Assembly (NCBI GenBank): GCA_910588505.1
Contig: CAJUPQ010000042.1
Span: 1 to 28,670 of the forward strand
Reading direction: 5' to 3'
DNA length: 28,670 nt
Source: an uncultured Hungatella sp.
GTDB taxonomy: Bacteria > Bacillota > Clostridia > Lachnospirales > Lachnospiraceae
Positions 7,728-15,893 of the stretch are shown piece by piece (the first letter of the stretch is position 1; each line of letters opens with the position of its first letter). Under the pieces are notes generated by a model that worked only from the letters and a program-made list of their open reading frames with translations, had not been told where the DNA came from and did not search any database. The translations under genes and the position numbers were made by a program.

Positions 7728-8491
7728 CAAATGTACCCTATTTTATCTACAAAAACAGGCGGGAAAGCCTCTTTATGGCTTTCCCGCCTTGCCAGCTCCC
7801 GGACCACATACACGATATTCCACGGAACATTGGTCCTGTCCAGCCCCGGAACATTCCTGGGGGTCAGATAGGGGGCGTCCGTCTCCACAAGAACCCGGTC
7901 AAGAGGCAGGATCTTCACTGCCTCCCTCAGCTCTTTTGCCCGCCGGTCATCGCAGATCCAACCTGTGATCCCAATAGAAAATCCCATGTCAAGGTACTTC
8001 TCCAAAACCTGGCGGCTACCTGTAAAGCAGTGGACCACTGACCGTCTGCACACATCCGGGTGCTTCCGAAACCGCTTCACAAACTCATCCGAAGCGCTCC
8101 GCTCATGGAGAAACATCGGTTTTTCAAGCTGCTCTGCCAACTTAATATGCTTCTCCAGGCACCGAATCTGGTTCTCCCTGGAAGAAAACATCCTGTCAAA
8201 ATCCAGTCCGCACTCTCCCACTGCCACGATCCGCCCGTTGGAAGTCAGCAAGTCCCGGAGCTGCTCAAAATCTTCCCTCCTGGCCGAATCCGCGTTGTGA
8301 GGGTGAATGCCCGCCGTGCCGTAAACCCTATGTTCCCTGACAAACCCGTCGATCTGTCTGTTCTCCTTCATATCCGTGCCTGTCAGAATACATCTCACCC
8401 CGGCATCCTCCGCCTTTCGGATGATCCCCTCCGGATCCGGAAACTGCTTCCCAAACAGATTCAGACCAATATCATAATAAATAACCTCCAT
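7721..8491 (-). CDS. tatD: TatD family metal-dependent hydrolase/DNase, altered C-terminus
   Basis: 256 aa. TatD proteins are TIM-barrel metallonucleases. The metal and catalytic residues are present: DIGLN (residues 7-11, TatD-type rather than FxHxH), GIHPHNA (H63, H65), GECGLDFDR (E93), H129 in LHER, VHCFTG (H154) and ETDAPYLTPRN (D205). The expected C-terminal helix (usually ending like AKRLFG) is missing. After VYVVRELA the frame reads straight through a perfect transcription terminator (codons 235-247) and stops 12 codons later. The last 22 or so residues are therefore probably not native. The ATG has GGAGGAG ahead of it. It follows rpoD after 198 bp. Confidence 0.88.
   Translation of the reverse strand: MEVIYYDIGLNLFGKQFPDPEGIIRKAEDAGVRCILTGTDMKENRQIDGFVREHRVYGTAGIHPHNADSARREDFEQLRDLLTSNGRIVAVGECGLDFDRMFSSRENQIRCLEKHIKLAEQLEKPMFLHERSASDEFVKRFRKHPDVCRRSVVHCFTGSRQVLEKYLDMGFSIGITGWICDDRRAKELREAVKILPLDRVLVETDAPYLTPRNVPGLDRTNVPWNIVYVVRELARRESHKEAFPPVFVDKIGYIWM
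7757..7789 (-). terminator. Rho-independent terminator lying inside the tatD reading frame
   Basis: On the minus strand a 13-bp perfect stem (7777-7789 with 7757-7769, AGGCGGGAAAGCC) has the 7-nt loop ATAAAGA and is followed by TGTTTTTG. It overlaps tatD codons 235-247, upstream of the stop at 7721. Confidence 0.85.
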
Positions 8492-8516
8492 ATCCTATCT
8501 CCTCCAAATCGAAAAA

Positions 8517-8602
8517 GAAGTACTCCCGGAAACTCCCATGTACTTCAAAAGGGACAATACACGGCACCCGCTTCCATTTAAGCCATGCCCTGTAACTGTC
8601 CC
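8517..8602 (-). terminator. Double hairpin after rpoD, probable terminator
   Basis: On the minus strand GGGACA (8597-8602) pairs with TGTCCC (8551-8556), the stem is extended by TACA and GGCA segments with one bulge, and TTTT follows (8547-8550). A second stem, GTACTTC/GAAGTAC (8540-8546 with 8517-8523), comes next. The first hairpin looks like the rpoD terminator. The paired layout also resembles a small palindromic intergenic repeat. Confidence 0.5.
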
Positions 8603-8689
8603 TGTCTTTTGTTACCTTTCGTCTATTCACTTTTCAGCAGCGCCCTAAAGCACATCCCGGAGAGCCGCCTCCAATACATCCTCCATCCA

Positions 8690-9820
8690 TCACAGAAAAT
8701 CCCGGATCCGCTTGCTCCTCACCGGATTCCTCAGCTTCCGCAGAGCCTTGGCCTCGATCTGCCGGATCCGCTCCCTGGTGACGTTGAACGCCTTTCCGAC
8801 CTCCTCCAGAGTCCTGGGATGGCCGTCCTCTAGGCCGAACCGCAGCACGATAACCTGCCGCTCCCTCTCCTTCAGATCCCCTAGAAGGGCGTCAATGTGT
8901 TCTTTCAGCATCACAGACTCCACGTTGCCCTCTGGAGTCAAAACATTGCTGTCTGCCACAAAATCCCCCAGATTAGAGTCGTCCTCCTCGCCGATAGGCG
9001 TCTCCAGGGAAGCCGGCTCCCTGGCGATCTGCATGATCTCCATCACCTTCTCCTCAGACATCTCCAGAGCCTGTGCCAACTCCGCCACAGAAGGCTCATA
9101 CCCCAGCTCCAGGGTCAGCTTTCTCTGCATCTTGGACATCTTGTTGATCGTCTCCACCATATGCACCGGCACCCGAATGGTCCTGGCCTGGTCTGCCAGG
9201 GCTCTGGTTACGGACTGACGAATCCACCAGGTCGCATATGTACTTAGCTTGTACCCTTTTGTATAGTCAAACTTCTCCACGCCCTTGATAAGGCCCAGGT
9301 TCCCCTCCTGGACCAGATCCAGAAAGCTCATCCCTCTTCCCGTATACCGCTTGGCAATGCTGACCACCAGCCGCAGGTTGGCCTCGATAAGCCGGTCCTT
9401 AGCCCTCTCATCGCCGTCCGCCTTCCGCTTAGCCAGCTCCAGCTCCTCGTCTGCGTTCAAAAGAGGCACGGTGCCGATCTCCTTTAAGTACATGCGGACC
9501 GGGTCCTCGGTGCCGATGCCCTCCAAAAGGTCAATGGCTTCCAGGTCAATGTCCTCCTCCTCGGAATCCTTCATAAAGCTGTCGTCAAGATCGTCGTCAA
9601 GGAGCAGCGGCTCCTCCGCCAAGATACTCTCGTCAATGACAGGGATGACGTCGATCCCCCTCTTCTCCAGATAGGAGTAGATCTGTTCCATCTGCTCCGT
9701 GGAAAGCTCGTCCCCGGTAAAGAAGTTATTAATCTCTGTTACGTCCAGCGCATTGTGTTTTCCCTTTGCAACCTCTACAAGTTTGCCCAGTTTTTCCAAA
9801 AAAATATTTTTTTCCACCAA
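8690..9820 (-). CDS. rpoD: Primary RNA polymerase sigma factor (sigma-70/SigA)
   Basis: 376 aa with the full layout of a housekeeping sigma factor. Region 1.1 (about residues 1-80) is followed by region 1.2 (DPVRMYLKEIGTVPLL, about 106) and region 2 with the promoter-melting segment KGYKLSTYATWWIRQSVTRA. Region 3 comes next, then region 4 with the helix-turn-helix EVGKAFNVTRERIRQIEAKA. The frame opens with TTG at 9820 followed by GTG at 9817; AAAGGG lies 6-9 nt upstream, so either may be the start. dnaG, the usual upstream partner of rpoD in Firmicutes, is absent here: upstream is a lipid kinase gene. rpoD has its own promoter (9873-9901). Confidence 0.97.
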   Translation of the reverse strand: MVEKNIFLEKLGKLVEVAKGKHNALDVTEINNFFTGDELSTEQMEQIYSYLEKRGIDVIPVIDESILAEEPLLLDDDLDDSFMKDSEEEDIDLEAIDLLEGIGTEDPVRMYLKEIGTVPLLNADEELELAKRKADGDERAKDRLIEANLRLVVSIAKRYTGRGMSFLDLVQEGNLGLIKGVEKFDYTKGYKLSTYATWWIRQSVTRALADQARTIRVPVHMVETINKMSKMQRKLTLELGYEPSVAELAQALEMSEEKVMEIMQIAREPASLETPIGEEDDSNLGDFVADSNVLTPEGNVESVMLKEHIDALLGDLKERERQVIVLRFGLEDGHPRTLEEVGKAFNVTRERIRQIEAKALRKLRNPVRSKRIRDFL

Positions 9821-9872
9821 ACAACGCCCTTTCGCTTATGGTTTCTTTCTCATGACAATATATAACTAACTT

Positions 9873-9901
9873 ATTATACACCACAACTCCCGATATTTCA
9901 A
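9873..9901 (-). promoter_or_regulatory. Sigma-A promoter of rpoD
   Basis: On the minus strand TTGAAA (9896-9901), a 17-bp spacer and TATAAT (9873-9878) form a near-consensus promoter about 50 bp before the rpoD start. Confidence 0.75.
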
Positions 9902-9916
9902 CCATTTTTTTCATAA

Positions 9917-9947
9917 GACGACAAAAATGACGACAAGGAGACGACAA
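9917..9947. repeat. Three GACGACAA direct repeats upstream of the rpoD promoter
   Basis: GACGACAA occurs at 9917-9924, 9929-9936 and 9940-9947, spaced 12 and 11 bp, which is about one helical turn. The array lies 16 bp upstream of the -35 box and just after the lipid kinase stop codon (9958). It fits a cooperative regulator-binding site. Confidence 0.5.
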
Positions 9948-9957
9948 AAATTCACCG

Positions 9958-10848
9958 TCACTCCGGAGTCACAATACAGATCTTCCTGGTCAAATTTTCT
10001 ATCTCCACCTCTGTCCGGGAGCCGCCAAACTCCCCGTCCAGCACCCAGTCCACCGGCTCCTGAAAGCACAGGGAAAGGCGGGAGGTCTTGAAACGATACA
10101 CGTACTCGCTCTGCTCCTCCTTTAAGATCATGGAGGACAAAATATCCTTAAGCTCCAGCGCCGTCCTGGGCATCCGGATCATCAGCACCTCAAACAGCCC
10201 GTCGTCAAGGGCCACGTCCCGCTTCACCAGGCCCTTAAAGCCGCCTACGCTGACCGTATTGGTCACCATGCCAAAGACAAAGTCCCCCTCCAGGGTCATT
10301 TCCTCCGACTTAAGGGTCATGGCGTAGGACTTTATGTTTGTCAGGCTCTTCATGCCCTCCAGCATGTAGGCCTGATGGCCCAGAAGATTTTTCTTCTCCT
10401 GTGGGGTCATGTAGGACACCTCCGTAAACATGCCGAACGCCGCCACATACACAAAATTCCGCTTCCCGCAGAACTGGCCAATATCCACCGCGAACGGCCT
10501 TCCGTCTACCACGTTCCCCGCCGCCATAGCCATATTGGAAGGGATCCGGAGACTGGAAGCAAAATCATTGGTGGAGCCTGCGGGGATATACCCAAGGACC
10601 GGCGGCTTTTTCAGCTGCACGATGCCGGAGATGGTCTCGCTCAACGTGCCGTCTCCGCCGCTGCACACCACCATATCCACCTTTTCTCCCCTCTCCCTGG
10701 CCGTGTTCATGGCGTCCATAGGCTCCTGGGTGGTGTGTACCTCTACCTCCCACCCTCCTTTGATAAAAATGTCCACAATGTCCAGAAAATGAGATCTGAT
10801 CTGCCCTTTTCCAGCCCTGGGGTTGACGATAAAAAGCATTTTTCCCAT
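9958..10848 (-). CDS. YegS/BmrU (DagK) family lipid kinase
   Basis: About 296 aa. It has the diacylglycerol-kinase catalytic fold: FIVNPRAGKG at the N-terminus, the nucleotide-binding CSGGDGTLSETISG, then GYIPAGSTNDFASSLRIP and, in the C-terminal beta domain, DWVLDGEFGG. Relatives phosphorylate diacylglycerol or similar lipids and help recycle phospholipid. I chose the ATG at 10846-10848, which follows GGAGGGAAAGCC and fits the family N-terminus. An in-frame ATG at 10869 overlaps the mutY stop as ATGA, so a start seven codons earlier with coupled translation is possible. It ends the argF-to-kinase run of minus-strand genes. Confidence 0.88.
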   Translation of the reverse strand: MGKMLFIVNPRAGKGQIRSHFLDIVDIFIKGGWEVEVHTTQEPMDAMNTARERGEKVDMVVCSGGDGTLSETISGIVQLKKPPVLGYIPAGSTNDFASSLRIPSNMAMAAGNVVDGRPFAVDIGQFCGKRNFVYVAAFGMFTEVSYMTPQEKKNLLGHQAYMLEGMKSLTNIKSYAMTLKSEEMTLEGDFVFGMVTNTVSVGGFKGLVKRDVALDDGLFEVLMIRMPRTALELKDILSSMILKEEQSEYVYRFKTSRLSLCFQEPVDWVLDGEFGGSRTEVEIENLTRKICIVTPE

Positions 10849-10865
10849 GGCTTTCCCTCCTCTTC

Positions 10866-11924
10866 TCATGATTCTCCGATCAACACATTTCTATACACCG
10901 AAAATGCGTTGGGAATGGGATATTTTTCCCTCAGCTCTTCTCTGTCCACAAAAATATAGGAATCAATGGCATGTTCCAGGGTGACCAGGTAGCCTGTCAT
11001 ATGCCACTCCACGTGGCTGAAAATGTGCTTTGCCTTCCCCGCCGGCTCTAAGCATGCCACCTGACCGCCCATAGACTCCAAAAGGCGCCGCACATCCTCC
11101 CCTGTCAGATTCCCCTCCACATTGGGGAACTGGTACAGAGAAGCCAAAAGGCCCCGATCCGGCCTCTTTTCAATGGCAATCCCATCCCCCGCTCCCACAA
11201 GGAGCACGGTTCTCTCCTCCACTTTTCTGGGCTTCTTCGGGGTCTTGACAGGGATACGATCCAGAAGCCCCCGCCTTCTTCCAAGGCAAAGGGAAGAGAA
11301 CGGACACTCCCCGCACTTTGGCTGGCCATTTGGCACACAGACCATAGCACCGATCTCGATCAGGCCCTGATTGAAAGCGCTGGCCCGATCCTTTGGCATG
11401 GCCTCCCTCACATAGCTCTCGATCTTCCCCTTTACCGACTGCTTCAGGATGTCCTCCTCGCTTGCCAGAACCCTGGAAATAACCCGCAGCACATTGCCGT
11501 CCACCGCAGGCACAGGGATGTGAAAGGCAATGGACGCAATGGCCCCCGCCGTATAGCTGCCGATTCCCGGAAGCTTTAAAAGCTCCTCATAGGAATCCGG
11601 CAGCTGCCCTCTGTACTCCTCCATCATCACCTGAGCCGCCTTTTTTAAGTTTCTGGCCCGGTTATAATACCCAAGCCCCTCCCACAGCTTCATCAGCCGC
11701 TGATCCTCCACCTGGGCCAAGGCCTTTACATCCGGAAGCGCTTCCATAAAACGGTAAAAATACGGCTTAACCGCCTCCACCCTGGTCTGCTGCAGCATGA
11801 TCTCAGAGATCCACACCCGGTAGGGATGAGGCTCCTCCCTCCACGGCAGCACCCGAGCATGGCTTTCATACCAGGAAAGCAGCGGACCTGCCCCGGCCCT
11901 GAGCCGCCCCACAGGGGACAGCAT
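10866..11924 (-). CDS. mutY: A/G-specific adenine DNA glycosylase
   Basis: Removes adenine mispaired with 8-oxoguanine. Visible features are SEIMLQQTRVEAV with the catalytic glutamate, the helix-hairpin-helix LPGIGSYTAGAIASIAF, VPAVDGNVLRVISR with the catalytic aspartate, and an iron-sulfur loop CVPNGQPKCGECPFSSLC (spacing C-x7-C-x2-C-x5-C). A C-terminal NUDIX-like domain follows, for 8-oxoG recognition. The open frame extends to 12116, deep into birA. I chose the ATG at 11922-11924, which has GGAGGGGG ahead of it and gives 352 aa, close to the E. coli length. Starts at 12023 or 12017, at the birA stop, would add about 30 unconserved residues and cannot be excluded. Confidence 0.9.
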   Translation of the reverse strand: MLSPVGRLRAGAGPLLSWYESHARVLPWREEPHPYRVWISEIMLQQTRVEAVKPYFYRFMEALPDVKALAQVEDQRLMKLWEGLGYYNRARNLKKAAQVMMEEYRGQLPDSYEELLKLPGIGSYTAGAIASIAFHIPVPAVDGNVLRVISRVLASEEDILKQSVKGKIESYVREAMPKDRASAFNQGLIEIGAMVCVPNGQPKCGECPFSSLCLGRRRGLLDRIPVKTPKKPRKVEERTVLLVGAGDGIAIEKRPDRGLLASLYQFPNVEGNLTGEDVRRLLESMGGQVACLEPAGKAKHIFSHVEWHMTGYLVTLEHAIDSYIFVDREELREKYPIPNAFSVYRNVLIGES

Positions 11925-12009
11925 CTCATCCCCCTCCAGTACCGGAAGCGCCTCGTACAGCTTTCCGGGGGACAGATGATCCGCATAAATCCTGCCTGTC
12001 TTCCTCTCC

Positions 12010-12990
12010 TCACACATACCCATAGATCCCCCGCACCGACACTTCCCCGGAAAGGACTTGGCGCACGTCCCCGTTCTCCCGCTCCACCAGAAGCTCTCCC
12101 TGGCTGTCGATCCCACGGCAGATCCCGTCCCATGCCCCCTCCCGGGCCAGAACCGTCACACGCCGGTTCAGATTTACCAGCCCCTTTTCATACTCCTCCT
12201 TTAAAAGGCTTAGATCCTTTACCTTAAGAAACTCTTCATAGTACTCCCCCATCGCATGGGCCATAGCCCCGATCAGAGACCCTCTCTTCCACGTCCGCCC
12301 GCTCTCCAGATACAGAGAGGACGCCCGGTCCCGAATCTCTGTGGGAAACTCGTCCGTGTTCACATTGATCCCCATGCCGATGACCACATACTGGATACTG
12401 TCCAGCTCCGTGGTCATCTCCGTCAGGATCCCGCAGATCTTTTTCCCCGAAAGCACCAGGTCATTGGGCCATTTGATGCCGGGCATGATACCTGTAACCC
12501 TGCTTATGCCCTCCGACACCCCTAAAGCCGCCACAAGCGTCAGCATGGAGGCCCGGGAAGGCTCCATGTCCGGCCGCAGGATCACGCTCATCCAGATACC
12601 GCTTCCAGGCGGCGAAGACCATCCTCTCCCCCGCCGCCCCTTTCCGGCATTCTGTTTTTCGGCAACCACCAAAGTTCCCTCCGGCGCGCCCTCCTCCGCC
12701 AAAGCCTTAGCCCTGGTGTTGGTAGAGTCCGTCTCCTCAAAGTACACAACCCTGTTTCCAATAAGTCCGCCCTTTATGCAGCTTTCGATCTCTGCCCCGG
12801 AAAGCCTGTCCGTCATCTCCACCAGGCAATATCCCTTATTCCTCACAGCCTGGATCTCGTAGCCCTCCGCCTCAAGCTGCTTTATAACCTTCCACACAGC
12901 AGTGCGGGACACGCCCAACTGCCGGCACAGCTCCTGGCCTGACACGTACCCCTGCCGTTCTTTCAGCATTTTTATGATATCTGCTTTCAT
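12010..12990 (-). CDS. birA: Bifunctional biotin--[acetyl-CoA-carboxylase] ligase / biotin operon repressor
   Basis: 326 aa. The N-terminal winged helix-turn-helix (about residues 15-57, GQELCRQLGVSRTAVWKVIK) should bind DNA. The catalytic domain has ETDSTNTRAKAL, the biotinyl-AMP loop GKGRRGRGWSSPPGSGIWMS (117-136) and GIKWPNDLVLSGKKICGIL with the active lysine. A small C-terminal SH3-like domain follows. The enzyme attaches biotin to carboxylase carrier proteins and may repress biotin genes when charged. The start codon overlaps the stop of the upstream membrane-protein gene by 4 nt (ATGA), which indicates coupling. No biotin synthesis genes are nearby. Confidence 0.95.
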   Translation of the reverse strand: MKADIIKMLKERQGYVSGQELCRQLGVSRTAVWKVIKQLEAEGYEIQAVRNKGYCLVEMTDRLSGAEIESCIKGGLIGNRVVYFEETDSTNTRAKALAEEGAPEGTLVVAEKQNAGKGRRGRGWSSPPGSGIWMSVILRPDMEPSRASMLTLVAALGVSEGISRVTGIMPGIKWPNDLVLSGKKICGILTEMTTELDSIQYVVIGMGINVNTDEFPTEIRDRASSLYLESGRTWKRGSLIGAMAHAMGEYYEEFLKVKDLSLLKEEYEKGLVNLNRRVTVLAREGAWDGICRGIDSQGELLVERENGDVRQVLSGEVSVRGIYGYV

Positions 12991-13301
12991 CCCCGCCTCC
13001 AGATGCTGAAGGCGCTGACCACCATAACCACCAAAAGAAACACCGCGATCACAATAAGCCCCATGGCCGACGCCTTTTTCCTCTTGTCCCTGCCGCTCTG
13101 CTGATACCGATACACGCCGTTGACCATGTTCAAAGCCGATGCCAGGAAAAAAATGACGGGAAACAAGATCATGTTGTCTTCCGGATCAACAAACGCGGCC
13201 ACTGCCATGATGACCACCAACGCCCCAGTGATGATGTGTACCCAGTCCAGGATCAAAGACGTGTTTCTGGGACTGTTTCTTCTTGCCTGTCTGTATCTCA
13301 T
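12987..13301 (-). CDS. Small membrane protein of unknown function
   Basis: 104 aa with three predicted membrane segments: about residues 20-38 (VHIITGALVVIMAVAAF), 45-62 (ILFPVIFFLASALNMVNG) and 81-99 (GLIVIAVFLLVVMVVSAF). Basic stretches flank them (RYRQARR at the N-terminus, GRDKRKKAS between segments 2 and 3). I do not recognise the family well enough to give a function. The ATG has AGGAG 9 nt upstream, and the stop overlaps birA by 4 nt. It lies 66 nt after argF, so it is probably transcribed with argF and birA. Confidence 0.8.
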   Translation of the reverse strand: MRYRQARRNSPRNTSLILDWVHIITGALVVIMAVAAFVDPEDNMILFPVIFFLASALNMVNGVYRYQQSGRDKRKKASAMGLIVIAVFLLVVMVVSAFSIWRRG

Positions 13302-13367
13302 AAATCACCGCTCCTAACCAATACGCGCCGGACTGACATCCCGTTCCCGGTCCGCCGCTTAAACCCC

Positions 13368-14366
13368 TTAAACTTCCCCTGCTCCCAGGGTCGCCGCCAT
13401 CACTGCCTTGATGGTGTGCATCCGGTTTTCCGCCTCGTCAAACACCTTGGACCTTGGGGACTCAAACACCTCATCCGTCACTTCCATGTCTTTGATGAAA
13501 AACCTCTCCCCCATCTCTTTCCCGATCCTGGTCTTCTCATCGTGAAACGCAGGCAGACAGTGGAGGAAAATGGCCTTCTCCCCGGCATTGTCCATGACGG
13601 CTTTCGTCACCTTGTAGGGAGTCAGCTCCCGTATCCGCTCCTCCCACACCTCATCCGGCTCCCCCATGGAGACCCAGACGTCAGTGTAGATCACATCCGC
13701 CCCCCTGGTCCCCTCCGTCACATCCTCTGTCAGGGTAATCGAAGCCCCGGACCGGGCCGCAAAGGTCCTGCACTGTTCCACCAACTCCTTATCCGGAAAA
13801 TATTTCTTCGGAGCGCAGGCCACAAAATCCAGCCCCATCTTAGCGCAGGCCACCATCAGAGAATTGCCCATGTTGTACCTGGCATCCCCCATGTACACCA
13901 GCTTTATGCCCCTTAATCTGCCGAAATGCTCCCTGATCGTCAGAAGATCCGCCAGCATCTGGGTAGGATGGTACTCATTGGTCAAACCGTTCCACACCGG
14001 GACCCCCGCGTACCTGGCCAATTCCTCCACGATCTCCTGACCGTACCCCCGGTACTCAATGCCGTCGTACATCCGCCCCAGGACTCTGGCCGTATCGGCA
14101 ATGCTCTCTTTCTTTCCGATCTGAGACCCCGACGGATCCAGGTAGGTAGTCCCCATACCCAAATCGTGGGCAGCCACCTCAAAAGCGCACCTGGTCCTGG
14201 TGCTGGTCTTCTCAAAGATCAGCGCCACATTCTTCCCCCGGCAAGTGTCCACCAGGATCCCCTTTTTCTTCTTATCCTTCAGATCAGCCGCCAGATCCAG
14301 AAGATAGGCGATCTCCTCCGGCGTGTAATCCTTAAGCGTCAAAAAATGCCTTCCTTTTAAGTCCAT
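13368..14366 (-). CDS. argF: Ornithine carbamoyltransferase
   Basis: About 332 aa. It makes citrulline from ornithine and carbamoyl phosphate, or runs in reverse in the arginine deiminase pathway. The carbamoyl-phosphate site STRTRCAFEVAA is at residues 55-66; DPSGSQIGKKES, the ornithine loop DVWVSMGE and HCLPAFHD with the active cysteine are all present. The ATG at 14364-14366 has GGGAGG 10 nt upstream; a longer frame starting at 14393 would put that site inside the gene. No other arginine genes are visible, so its biosynthetic or catabolic role is undecided. The promoter is overlaid by ArgR-like boxes, which suggests control by arginine. Confidence 0.95.
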   Translation of the reverse strand: MDLKGRHFLTLKDYTPEEIAYLLDLAADLKDKKKKGILVDTCRGKNVALIFEKTSTRTRCAFEVAAHDLGMGTTYLDPSGSQIGKKESIADTARVLGRMYDGIEYRGYGQEIVEELARYAGVPVWNGLTNEYHPTQMLADLLTIREHFGRLRGIKLVYMGDARYNMGNSLMVACAKMGLDFVACAPKKYFPDKELVEQCRTFAARSGASITLTEDVTEGTRGADVIYTDVWVSMGEPDEVWEERIRELTPYKVTKAVMDNAGEKAIFLHCLPAFHDEKTRIGKEMGERFFIKDMEVTDEVFESPRSKVFDEAENRMHTIKAVMAATLGAGEV

Positions 14367-14394
14367 TGCAAACCATCCTCCCTTGTCATCCATT

Positions 14395-14442
14395 GAATAT
14401 ACAAAATAATAGTATATTCTGGTAAATTATGCAAGTATATTC
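14395..14442 (-). promoter_or_regulatory. argF promoter with overlapping ArgR-like operator
   Basis: On the minus strand TTGCAT (14429-14434), a 17-bp spacer and TATTAT (14406-14411) form the promoter. Three copies of GAATATAC surround it: one just upstream of the -35 (14435-14442), one in the spacer abutting the -10 (14412-14419) and one inverted just downstream (14395-14402). TGAAT-type half sites are typical of ARG boxes, so an arginine repressor bound here would block polymerase. Confidence 0.7.
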
Positions 14443-14461
14443 GTTAAAATCCATGAAATAG

Positions 14462-14611
14462 TTATTGATCCTGTTTTTTTGCTATTCTACTCACATCCGT
14501 CTTCATGGATCTGATTTCTTCATAATACATCTTTGCATGCTTCTCCGCCGCCTCAGAATAAATATCCGTTATACCGCCTGTTATCACAGCTCCACATATA
14601 CTATAAGCCAC
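14462..14611 (-). CDS. Possible small hypothetical protein
   Basis: A possible 49-aa protein from a GTG at 14611, with AGGA a few nt upstream and overlapping the end of the patatin frame by only a few codons relative to its stop at 14619. It reads as a short hydrophobic segment (AYSICGAVITGGI) followed by a charged helix ending SRIAKKQDQ. The open frame extends to 14683 but would then run inside the patatin gene. I do not recognise it; it may be a remnant rather than a gene. Confidence 0.25.
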   Translation of the reverse strand: MAYSICGAVITGGITDIYSEAAEKHAKMYYEEIRSMKTDVSRIAKKQDQ

Positions 14612-14618
14612 ATCGTCC

Positions 14619-15767
14619 TCACTTCTCTCTCCTCCGTATCTCCCCAAGCAATTCCCCCGGCCGAAACACACGAAACCGTCCAATGCGTCTGGTTCTTGCC
14701 CCGTGTTCCAGAATCATCAGATATAACTCCTTGTAATCCCAGTACTCCCCCAGCTTCCAGTACTCCGCCAGCTTTGGAAACACGTTCTCCGTATACCCCC
14801 GAAATCCCCGCTCCAGCTCATCTTCCACTCCTTTTATAACCTCCTGCGGCATCACCCGTTTCAAGATCCCCATCTCCCCCACAAGCCGCTCAAAATAGTA
14901 ATCCTCCGACTCTGGGGCGTCCAGGTAATACCATTTTCCCTTAAGACCATACAAAAGGCGAAGACCATCAAAATACCCCAATCTCATATTCTTTTTCGCC
15001 TGCTTTTTATCAAACTGGAGAAGCCCTCCCAGACTCTGCCTGGGGGCGATATGATAAACGTTCACATCCTCCGGGATCTTCGCCACCTTCTCCGAATCAA
15101 ATCCCAGCCCATATATGCGGATGATGATAATATCCCGGTACCCCTCCTCCAGCAGAATATCCACAGGCACATTATTCCACCCGCCGCCGTCCAGATACCG
15201 CTTTCCTCTCAGCTTCTCCTTCTTAAACACCGGCAGATAAGCGCTGGCCATAAGCATATCCCCGATCTCCCCCTCCGGAACCTGCTTGGCGTCAACAGTC
15301 AGAAGCTTCTTGTCGCTGACCGAATAGGTAGTGATAAAAAGCTCCCTGTCAGAATCCCGTATCATGTCCTCATCAACCACATCCTGGATCAGCTGCCGCA
15401 GAGGAGTGATGTCAAATCCCTTATCCCTCAGGACCCGCTTAGCCTCCTGAGCCAGCGCCGCCATATTGACCCCTTTCCAATCCAGCTGCCGCACTGTCTC
15501 CATCACCTGGTCATCAATATCCATAACCCTGGAATAGCTGATGTTCTCCCAGATATACTCCGCCTTTTCAGGCTCATCCATACAGATCATAGCCCCATTC
15601 AAAGCCCCCACAGAAGCTCCCGCGATTCCCCTGATCGAGAGCCCCGCCTCCCTTATGGCCTTCCAGGCCCCGATCTGATAAGCCCCCTTAGCCCCGCCTC
15701 CCTCCAACACTAACCCATACTCCCTGTCCCCATCCAATACCAGCTTCAATCCCTTATTACCCTCCAT
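14619..15767 (-). CDS. Patatin-like phospholipase family protein
   Basis: About 382 aa. The patatin catalytic domain carries the oxyanion-hole motif EGGGAKGAYQIG (GGGAKG at about residues 23-28), the nucleophile elbow GASVGALNG with serine near residue 52, and the dyad aspartate in LDGGGWNNVP near residue 193. Such enzymes are lipid acyl hydrolases; there is no signal peptide, so it should act in the cytoplasm or at the inner membrane face. The C-terminal 150 residues are helical and of unknown role. I place the start at the ATG (15765-15767) rather than the TTG two codons upstream; the ribosome binding site is weak in either case. The substrate is not predictable. Confidence 0.88.
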   Translation of the reverse strand: MEGNKGLKLVLDGDREYGLVLEGGGAKGAYQIGAWKAIREAGLSIRGIAGASVGALNGAMICMDEPEKAEYIWENISYSRVMDIDDQVMETVRQLDWKGVNMAALAQEAKRVLRDKGFDITPLRQLIQDVVDEDMIRDSDRELFITTYSVSDKKLLTVDAKQVPEGEIGDMLMASAYLPVFKKEKLRGKRYLDGGGWNNVPVDILLEEGYRDIIIIRIYGLGFDSEKVAKIPEDVNVYHIAPRQSLGGLLQFDKKQAKKNMRLGYFDGLRLLYGLKGKWYYLDAPESEDYYFERLVGEMGILKRVMPQEVIKGVEDELERGFRGYTENVFPKLAEYWKLGEYWDYKELYLMILEHGARTRRIGRFRVFRPGELLGEIRRREK

Positions 15768-15893
15768 CTCCAATTTCCAAAATATCTAACAAAGCGCGGA
15801 ACTTAAACCAAAGTCCCACGCCTCTAAAAATCAAATAGTAATCATATTATTCCCTAATCCGGATAAATCAAAACTTTAATTCATCATATTGCC

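Noticed and set aside
9917..9947. A CRISPR array
   Set aside because: The repeats are only 8 bp with spacers of 3-4 bp; this is an operator-like array.
12017..12116. Extended mutY N-terminus overlapping birA
   Set aside because: The first 30 codons lie inside birA in another frame and look like a shadow; a better ribosome binding site lies at the ATG at 11924.
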